A stretch of 64,000 nucleotides of DNA, taken from assembly GCF_020905345.1 (NCBI RefSeq), contig NZ_JAJJMO010000001.1:310001-374000 (forward strand), read 5' to 3'. The stretch is from Flavobacterium pisciphilum (GTDB taxonomy: Bacteria; Bacteroidota; Bacteroidia; Flavobacteriales; Flavobacteriaceae). The notes under the pieces were generated by a model that did not search any database, was not told the origin of the DNA, and saw only the letters and a list, made by a program, of their open reading frames with translations. Shown one piece after another: positions 37,367 to 48,400 of the stretch; within the stretch, counting starts at the first letter, position 1; the number at the start of each line of letters is the position of its first letter. A program made the position numbers and the translations under genes.

Positions 37367-38602
37367 ATGAAAAAAGTAAGTATTATTGGTGGAGGAATAA
37401 TCGGACTATGTTCAGCTTATTATTTAGCAAAAGAAGGATATCAAGTGGTTGTTTTTGATAAGTCGGATATGACAGATGGTTGCTCTTATGGCAATGCAGG
37501 AATGATAGTTCCGTCACATATTATTCCGTTGGCACAACCAGGAATGATTACTCAAGGTATAAAATGGATGTTTGATAGTCAAAGTCCTTTTTATGTAAAG
37601 CCAAGATTAAGCATGGATTTGGCAAAATGGGGATTACAATTCTATAGACATGCTAATAAGAAACATGTAGAAAAAGCAATGCCTGCACTTTGCAATTTAT
37701 CTCTTTTTAGTAAAGAATTATATCAAGATTTTATCAAAGAAAGCAACTCTTTCTTTTATGAAAACAAGGGTTTATTAATGCTTTATAAAACAGAGAAAAC
37801 AGCTGAAGAGATTATACATGAAGGAAAATTAGCAGAGTGTTTTGGCTTAGAAGTAGATTACCTTTCTAAAGATCAGGTAACAAAACTCGAAACAGGGACT
37901 CGCACAGATGTCATGGGTGGTGTGCATTATAAGAGCGATGCACATATTTATCCACAAAAATTCATGCAATTTATAAAAGCAGAATTAAGTAGATTGAACG
38001 TAACAATTCATAATAGAACTTTGGTTGAAGATTTTGTCATAAAAAATAATACTGTTACTGAAATACTAACCGACATGGGACCTTTTATGACCGATGAAGT
38101 TGTTTTGGCAACTGGATCATGGAGTCCAAATATTGCTAAAAAACTAAATCGAGCTATTTCTATTTTACCAGGAAAGGGATACAGCTTTACTTTAAAAGAC
38201 ACAGCCAAAAAGCCTGCTATTCCAGCAATTCTGTGTGAAGGAAAAGTTGCTGTTACTCCTATGAACAATGATATTCGTTTTGGAGGTACAATGGAAATTA
38301 CTCATACTAACGACACCAAAATTAATCAAAATAGAGTTCAGGGAATTGTTAACAGTATCAATGATTTTTATCCAGATCTAAAAATTGAAATGCCAAAAGA
38401 AAAAGAAACATGGTACGGATTTAGACCATGTACCCCTTCAGGAATGCCGATTATTACCCGAGATAAAAGAATAAAAAACTTAACTTTGGCTACTGGGCAT
38501 GCCATGATGGGATTAAGCTTGGCACCTGCAACTGGTAAAATTGTTTCGGAGATTATTTCTGGAAAAAACACCTCTGTTAATACACAAATGTTTCAATTAT
38601 AA
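37367..38602 (+). CDS. FAD-dependent D-amino-acid dehydrogenase, probable D-hydroxyproline dehydrogenase
   Basis: The 411-residue DadA-like flavoprotein has the Rossmann motif SIIGGGIIGLCSAYYLAKEG near its start and the C-terminal FAD segment WYGFRPCTPSGMPIITR with LATGHAMMGLSLAPATG. It should oxidise cis-4-hydroxy-D-proline from the upstream epimerase to the pyrroline compound used by the deaminase. It lies 77 bp after the epimerase and 5 bp before the peptidase gene. D-amino acids in general are an alternative substrate. Confidence 0.88.
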   Translation: MKKVSIIGGGIIGLCSAYYLAKEGYQVVVFDKSDMTDGCSYGNAGMIVPSHIIPLAQPGMITQGIKWMFDSQSPFYVKPRLSMDLAKWGLQFYRHANKKHVEKAMPALCNLSLFSKELYQDFIKESNSFFYENKGLLMLYKTEKTAEEIIHEGKLAECFGLEVDYLSKDQVTKLETGTRTDVMGGVHYKSDAHIYPQKFMQFIKAELSRLNVTIHNRTLVEDFVIKNNTVTEILTDMGPFMTDEVVLATGSWSPNIAKKLNRAISILPGKGYSFTLKDTAKKPAIPAILCEGKVAVTPMNNDIRFGGTMEITHTNDTKINQNRVQGIVNSINDFYPDLKIEMPKEKETWYGFRPCTPSGMPIITRDKRIKNLTLATGHAMMGLSLAPATGKIVSEIISGKNTSVNTQMFQL

Positions 38603-38607
38603 AATTT

Positions 38608-39903
38608 ATGAGATACGAATCGATTCCTTCTTCTTTATTTATCGAAAACAGAAAACGCTTTTCGAAAAAAATGAATCCAAATAGCTTAGCTATTTTAGTT
38701 TCTAATGATGTGATGCCTAATAATGCTGATGATGTGATGGGCTTTGCACAAAACAACGATTTATTCTACTTAACAGGAATCGATCAGGACGAAACTATTT
38801 TGGTTCTTTATCCAGATGCTTATAAAGAAGAAAATCGAGCTATTTTATTTGTAAAAGAAGTAAGTGAACATACTAAACTTTGGGATGGTGACTTCTTAAC
38901 AAAAGAAGAAGTATCCGCTATTTCGGGTATAAAAAACGTAAAATGGGTTCATGAATTCGAAAAAACGTTGCAGCTTTTTGCTTTTGAGGCTGACACCTTT
39001 TATTTAGGTCACAACGAACATATTAAAAGGGTTACATCTGAGATGACTACACGCCAAGATCGAATGATACAATGGTGTAAAGAAAAATACCCACTACATC
39101 AATACGATCGAGCTGCAAAGATTACAAGAGAATTAAGACCTATAAAATCTGAAGAAGAAATAGAACTTATAAAAAAAGCGGTTGCGATTAGCATTAAAGG
39201 TTTCAAAGGGCTACTCACCGCTATTAAACCCAATATAAAAGAATTTGAACTCGAAGCAGAGCTTACGTATGAATTAATAAAAAATGGTGCTACACGCCAT
39301 GCTTTTAAGCCAATTGTAGCCACTGGAAAAAATGCTTGTGCATTGCATTATAATTCAAATGATTCCGTTTGTAAAGACAACGAAATGGTCTTGGTTGACT
39401 TTGGTGTTTGCTATGCCAATTACAATTCAGATACCACCAGATGTGTACCTGTAAATGGTGTCTTTTCGCCACGCCAACGCGAAGTGTATTCATCCGTTTT
39501 ACATTGTTTGAAAGAAGGTTCAAAATTATTAAAACCAGGTGTTAAGCATAGCGATTATGAAAAACAAATGGCTGATTTAATAGAAGTAGAATTAATTAAA
39601 CTGGGGCTAATTACCAAGGAAGATATTGCGAATCAAAATCCCGATTCACCTGCTTATAAAAAATATTTTATGCATGGAACAGCACATCATTTAGGATTAG
39701 ATGTCCATGATTTAGGATTATATTCTCGTGATTTAGAAAAAGGAATGGTTCTTACCTGCGAACCTGGGATTTATATACTAGAAGAAGGAATAGGCTGCCG
39801 ATTAGAAAATGATTACTTAATTACTGACGATGGAAACATTAATCTCTCTGAAGCATTACCAATAGAGATTGAAGATATAGAAAAACTCATCCAAAAAAAA
39901 TAG
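38608..39903 (+). CDS. pepP: Xaa-Pro aminopeptidase, M24B
   Basis: The 431-residue metallopeptidase removes the N-terminal residue before proline or hydroxyproline. The aminopeptidase P N-terminal domain (FIENRKRFSKKMNPNSLAIL) precedes the pita-bread domain, whose metal ligands are visible: the two Asp in VDFGVCYANYNSDTTR, His in FMHGTAHHLGLDVHD, and Glu in TCEPGIYILEEG and CRLENDYL. It ends the operon and would release hydroxyproline from imported peptides, supplying the enzymes encoded upstream. No signal peptide, so cytoplasmic. A strong terminator follows. Confidence 0.9.
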   Translation: MRYESIPSSLFIENRKRFSKKMNPNSLAILVSNDVMPNNADDVMGFAQNNDLFYLTGIDQDETILVLYPDAYKEENRAILFVKEVSEHTKLWDGDFLTKEEVSAISGIKNVKWVHEFEKTLQLFAFEADTFYLGHNEHIKRVTSEMTTRQDRMIQWCKEKYPLHQYDRAAKITRELRPIKSEEEIELIKKAVAISIKGFKGLLTAIKPNIKEFELEAELTYELIKNGATRHAFKPIVATGKNACALHYNSNDSVCKDNEMVLVDFGVCYANYNSDTTRCVPVNGVFSPRQREVYSSVLHCLKEGSKLLKPGVKHSDYEKQMADLIEVELIKLGLITKEDIANQNPDSPAYKKYFMHGTAHHLGLDVHDLGLYSRDLEKGMVLTCEPGIYILEEGIGCRLENDYLITDDGNINLSEALPIEIEDIEKLIQKK

Positions 39904-39934
39904 TTTTATACCCTCCTTTGAGACTATTAATTTT

Positions 39935-39970
39935 AACAGCTACAACAACAACTTTGTAGCTGTTTTTTTT
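39935..39970 (+). terminator. Terminator of the hydroxyproline operon
   Basis: Arms AACAGCTACAA and TTGTAGCTGTT with an eight-base loop, then a T run. It lies 32 bp beyond the pepP stop. Confidence 0.85.
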
Positions 39971-40029
39971 TGTTTAAATTATTCCTTTTCAATTATTCTA
40001 GTTATTAAAAATTAGTTTTCATTATCCCT

Positions 40030-40360
40030 ACTCGAACTCAAAACTGTGACTGAAAAATTAACCGCAAAATTCACAAAGACCTACGCAAGGAACGCAAGCT
40101 TTTGTTTTTAACTGAATACTGAGACTGAATACTGTGACTAAAAATTTAACCGCAAAGTTCACAAAGAGCTATGCAAAGAACGCAAGCTTTTATTATAAAC
40201 TGAGACTAAATACAGTTACTAAAAAATTTAACCGCAAAGTTCACAAAGACTTACGCAAGGAACACAAGCTTTTGTTTTAAACTGAACACTGTGACTGAAA
40301 CCTGAAACTAAATACTGTGACTCAAAACTGAACACTGTGGCTTGAAACTAAAACTGATAA
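40030..40360. repeat. Three tandem copies of an 80-90 bp intergenic repeat
   Basis: Each unit starts AACCGCAAAGTTCACAAAGA and contains ACGCAAG, GCAAGCTTTT and an ACTGAATACTGTGACT tail. Units start at 40060, 40149 and 40230. The tail is the reverse complement of the CAGTATTCAG motif at 29.64 kb. The bases up to 40544 hold no gene; they contain the leader and promoter of susC, which I cannot place. Confidence 0.75.
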
Positions 40361-40544
40361 ATTGATAAAAAACGTACTAAAATACATTTCGGTAAAAAAA
40401 TACTTGCAAATATCCAAAACACTGAGGTTTTAAAATAATAATTACTCAAAACAAGATAATATAATCTGAGTTTATGATAATATATTGGCATAAAAAAAGA
40501 CATAAATGCAAAATATTTGCACTTATTAATAATAAAACCAGTAT

Positions 40545-43500
40545 ATGAAATTTAAATTTAATTTTAGAAAAGTTGCGATACTCTTTTTTGTATTTGCAAC
40601 ACAACTAATCCTTGCTCAAGAAAGATTAGTTACAGGAATTGTGACGGATGATACAGGAATGCCCTTACCAGGTGTGAGTGTATTAGTAAAAGGATCCAAA
40701 GCAGGAACACAAACAGATTTTGACGGAGCATACAGTATCAATGCTTCTTCTAGTCAGATTCTTACGTTTAGCTACATTGGAATGAAAACGCAAGAACTAC
40801 CTGCAACTACCAATAAAGTAAATATTAAAATGTCTGGTGGTTCGACAGCACTTAATGAAATTGTAGTTACGGCATTGGGTGTGAAAAGAGAAAAAAAATC
40901 GCTTGGTTATGCTACTCAAGAAGTAAAGGGTGAGGATCTAACCAAAGTAAATAGCGGTAACGTAGCCAATTCAATCTCAGGTAAAATTGCTGGTATTGAC
41001 ATTAGAAGAAATAACAACATTGGAGGATCTACAAATGTTATCATTCGCGGAACCACTTCTTTAACCCAAAGTAATCAAGCATTATGGGTTGTTGATGGAG
41101 TGCCATTAAACAATGATAACACCAATACTAGTGATCAAAAAAGTGGTGGAAACACTGGAGGATATGATTACGGAAACGCTGCATCGGATATAAATCCAGA
41201 TGACATTGAATCTATAAACGTTTTAAAAGGTGCTGCGGCATCTGCACTTTATGGCTCTAGAGCTGCTAATGGAGTTATTCTTGTAACTCTAAAAAAGGGA
41301 AGCAAATCTAAAGCTGGATTAGGTGTTTCGTTTAATTCAGGAATAACTATTGGTGTTGTAGATAAAAAAACTCTCCCTCAATACCAAAACGAATATGGTA
41401 GTGGTTACGGTGACTTTTATGGTACAGTTGATTTAGGAAGTGGTACACATCCTTATGCTGCTACTGATGACGCTTCATGGGGACCAAAATACGATCCTAG
41501 CCTATTGGTTTACAACTGGAACTCTTTTTACCCAGAATTGCCTACTTATGGTAAAGCAACTCCATGGGCTCCTGTAAAAAAGAACCCAAATAGCTTTTAT
41601 AAAAACAGTCTTACTTATACAAACAACATTGCTATATCTTCTAGTAATGATAATGGTGAATTCAGATTTGGTTACACAAACTACAATCAAGCACAAGGAG
41701 TTTTACCAAATAGTAGTAACAGAAAAGATAATTTTAATTTTTCTGGGAGTTATAAAATTAGCCCAAAAACTAAAATCTCAGCTTCAGCTAATTACCTAAA
41801 AGCATATGCCAAAGGGATGAATGAAACTGGATATGGTGATGGTGGAAATAACTACTTAAGCAGTGTAAGACAATGGTATAATATGAGTGCTGATTTTCAA
41901 GATCTTGAAGATGCTTACAATATAACTGGCAAGAATACAACTTGGAGTGTTGGTGGACCGAACGACCTATCAATTCAATTTCATGATAATCCATATTTCC
42001 AACGTAACAACAATTATAACTCATTAAACAGAGATCGTTTCTTTGGTAATTTTGCGATAAGCACAGATGTAAACAATTGGCTAAATATTGTTGGAAAAGG
42101 GTCTATTGATTTTTATCAACAATTACAAGAAGAGCGTATTGCTGTAGGTTCAAAAAGAACTCCAAATACATTAGGGCAATACTCAAGATTCGACAAAACA
42201 TTCCGTGAAATCAATTTAGATTTAATCTTAAACTTCAAAAAGGATATAACAGATAACATTAAATTTTACGGACTTGTAGGAGCTAACTCTAGACGATCTA
42301 CAAATAGTAGTGTTTATTCTCAAACTAATGGTGGTTTAATTGTGCCTGGCAAATACATGTTAAGCAATACGTTAATGCCTATTAATTACCCTAGCGAAGG
42401 CTTAGCAACCTTAGGTACGAATAGTATCTATGCTAATGCAACTTTTAATTTTAACGAAACTTATTTTATTGAGGGTTCTTACAGAGTGGATCAATCATCT
42501 ACTTTACCAACAAAAAATAATACCTATACTTACCCTTCTATCACTGGGACATATATTTTTAGCAATCATATTAAGGCTGATTGGTTATCATTTGGTAAAG
42601 TACGTTTAAATTATGCCGAAACTGGAAATGATGCACCATTTGCAGTAATACAAACAACTTATGATAAGAATAATAATTTTGGACCTGATGGAATACGTTT
42701 CTCTATAGAGAACAATAAAAGTAACTCAAACTTAAAAAGTGAGCTTACTAAAGGAACTGAGGCTGGTATAGAGCTTAAATTCTTGAAAAATAGAATTGGT
42801 TTGGATGTATCATATTACAAAACCAATACTACTAACCAAATCTTATCAATTGAAACACCTACGCAAACTGGGTATACCCGAGCATGGATTAATGGTGGAG
42901 ATGTTCAAAATAAAGGATTTGAGGTTTCTATAAATGCAATTCCGTTTAAAACTAAAGACTTCTCTTGGGAAACTAGAATTAACTGGGCAGCTAATAAAAA
43001 TGAAGTTATTGATCTAAATGGTGCCGATAGAATCTCACTTGGATCATTTCAAGGTGTTGGATATGTTGCTGAAGTTGGAAAACCAATTGGACAACTTGTC
43101 GGAAGAGGATATAAGTATCTAGATGGAGAAAAAGTAGTAAAAAGCAATGGTAGATATGAAGTTGTAGCCGGAGCAACAATTGGGGACGTAAACCCTGAAT
43201 GGACTGGTGGTATCAACAACATCTTTAATTACAAAAACCTAACATTCAACTTCCTAATTGACATAAAAAAAGGTGGAGATGTGTATTCTCTTGATCAACA
43301 ATATGGTCACACAACTGGTATATACCAAAGTACTGTAGGAAATAACCATTTAGGAAACCCTGTTAGAAATTCTATTGCAGACGGAGGAGGAATTATCCTT
43401 CCTGGTGTAAAAGCAGACGGTAGCCCTAACACAACAGTTGTTCTTGCAGATTATGATACTTATAATTCAATGCCTCAAGAAAGATACGTTTATGATGCTT

Positions 43501-43739
43501 CTTATGTAAAATTACGTGAAGTAGGTCTAAGCTATAGATTGCCTTCTAAATACTTAGAAAATACATTTATCAATAGTGTGATTTTTGCTGTAAATGGTAG
43601 CAACTTATGGATTATTAGCAAAAACCTTCCTTATGCAGATCCTGAAGCTGGAGCATCATCTGGTAACTTACAAGGGTTTCAAACTGGGGTAATGCCAACT
43701 TCAAAAGAGTATAACTTTAATTTAAAAGTTCAATTCTAA
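40545..43739 (+). CDS. SusC/RagA-family TonB-dependent outer-membrane transporter
   Basis: The 1064-residue protein has a signal peptide (residues 1-24, ending ILAQ), a carboxypeptidase-D-like domain (RLVTGIVTDDTGMPLPGVSV), the TonB box region (STALNEIVVTALGVKREK), a plug with VIIRGTTSL and LWVVDGVPL, then a beta-barrel ending in Phe (FNLKVQF). With the SusD partner it forms a lidded importer. Because it lies between peptidase and hydroxyproline genes, oligopeptides are the likely cargo; glycans are less likely, since no glycosidase is nearby. Confidence 0.92.
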   Translation: MKFKFNFRKVAILFFVFATQLILAQERLVTGIVTDDTGMPLPGVSVLVKGSKAGTQTDFDGAYSINASSSQILTFSYIGMKTQELPATTNKVNIKMSGGSTALNEIVVTALGVKREKKSLGYATQEVKGEDLTKVNSGNVANSISGKIAGIDIRRNNNIGGSTNVIIRGTTSLTQSNQALWVVDGVPLNNDNTNTSDQKSGGNTGGYDYGNAASDINPDDIESINVLKGAAASALYGSRAANGVILVTLKKGSKSKAGLGVSFNSGITIGVVDKKTLPQYQNEYGSGYGDFYGTVDLGSGTHPYAATDDASWGPKYDPSLLVYNWNSFYPELPTYGKATPWAPVKKNPNSFYKNSLTYTNNIAISSSNDNGEFRFGYTNYNQAQGVLPNSSNRKDNFNFSGSYKISPKTKISASANYLKAYAKGMNETGYGDGGNNYLSSVRQWYNMSADFQDLEDAYNITGKNTTWSVGGPNDLSIQFHDNPYFQRNNNYNSLNRDRFFGNFAISTDVNNWLNIVGKGSIDFYQQLQEERIAVGSKRTPNTLGQYSRFDKTFREINLDLILNFKKDITDNIKFYGLVGANSRRSTNSSVYSQTNGGLIVPGKYMLSNTLMPINYPSEGLATLGTNSIYANATFNFNETYFIEGSYRVDQSSTLPTKNNTYTYPSITGTYIFSNHIKADWLSFGKVRLNYAETGNDAPFAVIQTTYDKNNNFGPDGIRFSIENNKSNSNLKSELTKGTEAGIELKFLKNRIGLDVSYYKTNTTNQILSIETPTQTGYTRAWINGGDVQNKGFEVSINAIPFKTKDFSWETRINWAANKNEVIDLNGADRISLGSFQGVGYVAEVGKPIGQLVGRGYKYLDGEKVVKSNGRYEVVAGATIGDVNPEWTGGINNIFNYKNLTFNFLIDIKKGGDVYSLDQQYGHTTGIYQSTVGNNHLGNPVRNSIADGGGIILPGVKADGSPNTTVVLADYDTYNSMPQERYVYDASYVKLREVGLSYRLPSKYLENTFINSVIFAVNGSNLWIISKNLPYADPEAGASSGNLQGFQTGVMPTSKEYNFNLKVQF

Positions 43740-43750
43740 AAACATACAAA

Positions 43751-45208
43751 ATGAAAAAATTAAAAATAATATTTTTTGCAAGTGCTTTTGTGCTTTCAGT
43801 TGCATCATGCGATGATATCGATAGCTTAAATGAAAATCAAAAGGCATATACAGATGCTTTATCAAATAGTTTAATGACCAATTCGCAAGTAAACTATTCG
43901 TATTTCTTGACCAATGCGTCTGTAAATGATAATAATTTTAGAGGATATGCTCAATACTGGAGCACATCGACTTATACTGATGAGGTTAATTACAATCAAG
44001 CTAAAAGAAACTTAGGAAACTCACACTCTGTAATATTATACAGAGACGTTTTACAAGATCTGATTGTTGCCAAAAATAAAATAAGCGACCAACAAGCTTT
44101 AGGACCTGTAGAGATTGCAGTTAAGAAAAATAAATTAGCGATTCTAGAAGTTCAAATTGTAATGGCTTATCAAACATTGGTAGATCTTTTTGGTAATATC
44201 GTTTACTCTGAGGCATTGGATATAACAAATCATCCAACACCAAAATACGATGATGCTAAAACAGTTTATTTTGATTTAGCAACTAGATTAGATGCTGCAA
44301 TTGCAAACCTAGATAGCAGTTATGATAGTTTTGGATCAGCTGATCTTATCTTTAAAGGAAATGTTGGTAAATGGAAAAAATTAGCCAACAGTGTTAAACT
44401 AAAAATGGGATTGCATCTTGCTGATGTTGATGCTGCAAAGGCTCAAGCTATGGTGGAGAGTGCTTACAATTCAGGACTATTCACAAGCAATTCTGACAGC
44501 GCATTATTCCAATATTTCAAAACAACAATAGATGAAAATCCGTTATATAACAGTTTGGTAAATGAAAGTCAAATCAACCCTACTGAGTTTTTTGTAAATG
44601 AATTAAATGGAAAATCAGATCCAAGAAGAGATATCTTTTTTAATCCAGCTTCAAAAATTGGAGGTGTTTACAAAGGAGCTCCTTATGCACAACTAGTTAG
44701 TTATAAAAACTTCTCTAATGTAGGTCCAAAATTAAAAGATAGAACTAACCCTGGGGTAATTTTTGACTATGCAGAAACTAATTTCTTACTTGCCGATGCT
44801 GCAAACAGAGGTTTTAATGTAGGTGGTTCTGCTGCTGATTATTATGAAAAAGGAATTCGTTCAAGTATGGATTATTGGGGAGTTGCTCCTGCAGATGCAG
44901 ATACCTATTTGCTAAGAGCTGATGTTGCTTTTGCTACTGCTTCTGGAACTGATAAACAAAAAATTGCATACCAACTTTGGATTGCATACTACAATCGTGG
45001 TTTTGAAGGTTGGACAGAATACAGAAGACTAGACTTCCCGATTTTGGTTGCTCCTACTACTGCTGTTAGCGAAGCAGAAGGAAAAGTACCAGTGAGAAAT
45101 ATATATTCTCTTTTTGATTCAACACTAAATAAAGATAACTACAACGCAGCAGCTACTGCAATTGGTGGTGATAAAATGACAACAAAATTATTCTGGGATA
45201 AATTTTAA
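43751..45208 (+). CDS. SusD/RagB-like surface lipoprotein
   Basis: The 485-residue lipoprotein has a signal ending at Cys20 (SVASCDD) and helical repeat architecture of the SusD-like group (YWSTSTYTDEVNY, LAILEVQIVMAYQTLVDLFG, WKKLANSVKLKMGLHLADVD, QIWLAYYNRGFEGWTEYRR-like end). It caps the SusC barrel and captures substrate. It begins 11 bp after susC and is followed by a terminator at 45252-45280. Confidence 0.9.
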   Translation: MKKLKIIFFASAFVLSVASCDDIDSLNENQKAYTDALSNSLMTNSQVNYSYFLTNASVNDNNFRGYAQYWSTSTYTDEVNYNQAKRNLGNSHSVILYRDVLQDLIVAKNKISDQQALGPVEIAVKKNKLAILEVQIVMAYQTLVDLFGNIVYSEALDITNHPTPKYDDAKTVYFDLATRLDAAIANLDSSYDSFGSADLIFKGNVGKWKKLANSVKLKMGLHLADVDAAKAQAMVESAYNSGLFTSNSDSALFQYFKTTIDENPLYNSLVNESQINPTEFFVNELNGKSDPRRDIFFNPASKIGGVYKGAPYAQLVSYKNFSNVGPKLKDRTNPGVIFDYAETNFLLADAANRGFNVGGSAADYYEKGIRSSMDYWGVAPADADTYLLRADVAFATASGTDKQKIAYQLWIAYYNRGFEGWTEYRRLDFPILVAPTTAVSEAEGKVPVRNIYSLFDSTLNKDNYNAAATAIGGDKMTTKLFWDKF

Positions 45209-45251
45209 TTTGAATTAGTAACATTTAAATATTTAGCATTCCTTGAATTTA

Positions 45252-45280
45252 AACAGGCACTTAACGGTGCCTGTTTTTTT
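45252..45280 (+). terminator. Terminator after susD-like gene
   Basis: Arms AACAGGCAC and GTGCCTGTT with a six-base loop, then eight T. The gap to 45498 shows no gene. Confidence 0.85.
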
Positions 45281-45498
45281 TATGTCATATTTTAAACCAT
45301 GAAACAATCCTTTACTTATTACTTTATCTCAATATTCGCATATTGAGATATATTAATCAAATTATAAGAATAAAAGCACATAATGTAATTTTAAAGTTAA
45401 TTTATAGATAATTTAACATCATAACAGAATAAAATAGTACAACTAAATAATTTAAGATAAAAATATCTTTGGTTCAACACTAACAAATACCTAAGATT

Positions 45499-48400
45499 AT
45501 GAAAACAAAACTATTTTTATTTATGGCTTTCGTTTTCGTTCTAAAAATAAGTGCGCAAGGACTGCCTTGTCGTACTAGTGAAGAGAACGAAAAAATCTAC
45601 AAGCAAAATCCACACGCATTAAAAGAAAAACAAGACTTTGACGCTTTTAGCAAAAAGTTCAGCGCAGAAAGAAAATCTAAAACATCAAAGAAACTAGAAA
45701 CATCCTACGTCATTCCAGTTGTGTTTCACATATATGGTGATGTACAAAGCGGAAAAACAGTTACCTACCAAAAAATCGTAAACCACCTTAAAGAACTTAA
45801 TGACGATTTTGATGGCCGTAATGCCGATTACGCTACAGTTGATCCTTTTTTTCAGGCAAGAAGAGGAACGCTTAAAATTGAATTTAAACTTGCCAAAATT
45901 GACCCAAATGGAGGCTGTTCATCAGGAGTTGTATTTCACCCTGCCAAAAATGGATACGGTAATGGTGGTGGATACGATGACCAGATTGCTGCTGATGCTT
46001 GGGATAACAAAAAATATATGAATGTTTACATTCAAAATGATTTATATGCCGATGGAACACTGAACAATTCAGGAGTTGCTTGGTATCCGAGTACAGGAAT
46101 GACGGCTAGTAATACTGCAAGGGTTGTTTTTAATGGAGCTTACTTATATGACAACTCATACAGTAAAGAATTTTCGGCTACATTAACCCATGAGTTTGGG
46201 CATTTCTTGAATTTAATACACACTTTTGAAGGTGGTTGTACAGGTACTGATGAGGTAGATGATACTCCGCTTGAAGATGGGAAACACACTTTATCATGTA
46301 CACAAGGAACAAATTGCAATGGCGATAGAGTAAACAATGAAAACTACATGGGATACAATGGTGCACAAGGATGCTATAAAATGTATACTCAAGGTCAAAT
46401 TGATCGTATGCTAGCTGCCTTAGAGCATCCTGCTAGAAAAACCCTTTGGCAAGAAAGTAATCTAATTGCAACAGGAGTAAATACTACAGGAGCGCTATTA
46501 ACCTCAAACTCAAATTTCTTTAAAGAAGCTATTATCAACGATGGTTCATTTGATACTGCTTCTACAATTACGCTCTCTGGAGCCGAAACTTTTGCTCTTT
46601 CTACAGGAACAATGGCAGCAGGAACACATTTTACTCATACTTTTCCAGCAGGAATTATTCCAATAATTACCGTTAATTCAAATTCACAATTAACTGTTAC
46701 TTTGACTGGTAATGCTACAAACCATTTAAAAACCAATAATACCAAAGGTACAATTACATTTTTACCAGCTGCTTTCACTGGAGGAACTGCAAATATGACT
46801 TGTACGGCATTGTACTATGACTTTAAATTTGTAGATCCATACGGAATCTACTTTGTCGATATGCCAGATGCAACAGCAAATGCTGCTCTTGCGTGGAAAG
46901 CTTTTAAAATAGAAAAAGGTGATGATCCCGCTTTTGGAGCATGGAGATATGCTGCTAATGCGTTAAAAATAGAAACCTATGCAAAGAAACTAGTATGCGA
47001 AACTGGAACTAGAAATATTTCATTGCTTGCAGCAAATACACAAGTAGGACCTTCAAGTAATTTTAAAGCTCCAGGAGCATATCCTGACCAATTAGATTTA
47101 CGCACAACAGCATACAAAGCTTGGGATGGTAAAACTGGATATGTTGGTTTTGACTACTTAATAGATGGCTTAACCTGCTATGGTTGGTTTAAAGTAACTG
47201 TTGATGCTGATGGAAATGGGTATACTATTTCTGAATATGCATACAATACACAACCAGGAATGCCTATTACTACAGGGGTAACTGCAAAAGTTGGGGTAAC
47301 ATTATCACCAAGCACATTATATGAATCTGATATTAATGATGGAGCAATTACATCTAATGCAGCGATTACACTGTCTACCAATAATGGAACTTTTACTAAA
47401 AGCACTGGAACATTAGCAGTAGGTACTGATTATAGCATTACAGGAATACCAGCAGGTTTGACTGCAATATTAACATTAGAAAACAGCTCTAAAGTTGTAG
47501 TAACTTTTACAGGAAAAGCAACCTCACATTTACCTAATAACAATTCTACTGTAATAGTAACTTTCAAAGATGCAGCAATAACCGGTGGAATAGCAATATT
47601 AGATAATCCTTCTAAATCTATAAAAATAGAATTTGAAGCCCCTTACGGAATCTATTATGTTGACAATCCTGATTATGAAACTTCTACTGCAACTCAATGG
47701 AAATATTTTGACTTGACTATAGGTGACAATACTGAATATGGAGCATGGCAATTTGCAGCCAATGCCTTAAAAATGGAAACCTATGGCAAGAGATTAGTTT
47801 GTGAAACAGGAACTAGAAATATTACTAAAATCGCTGCTGGTGCTACAATAGGTGCTTCAAGCAATTTTACAGCTCCTGGGGCATATCCAAATCAATTGGA
47901 CTTACGTACAGCAACATATAACACTTGGGATAACCAAACAGGTTATGTAGGTTTTGAATATACAAGCCGAGGAAGAACGTGCTACGGATGGATGAGAGTA
48001 AAAGCAACAGCAAGTGGTGACGGATATACAGTAACAAACTTTGCTTATAACACTAAACCAAATGAGCCTATAACAACTCCGATTATTAATGCGCCGAGTA
48101 ATCTAACAGCAACAGTTAATGTTACCGCTCTTGAAGTTGCTTTAACATGGGTTGATAATTCTGATAACGAAACAGGATTTACATTAGAAAGAGCTTTGGG
48201 AACAGGCGAATACAGCGTTATTAAAACCTTTGCTTCAAATGTAACTTCATATACAGATACAGGATTAACAAAAGGAAGTGCTTACTCATACAGAATGAGA
48301 GCAAACATAAATACTACAAACTCTGATTATTCAAATGTAGCAACTGTAACTATTGAAGATGTAAATCCAAATCCAACTTTGGCAAAACCTATAATTAATG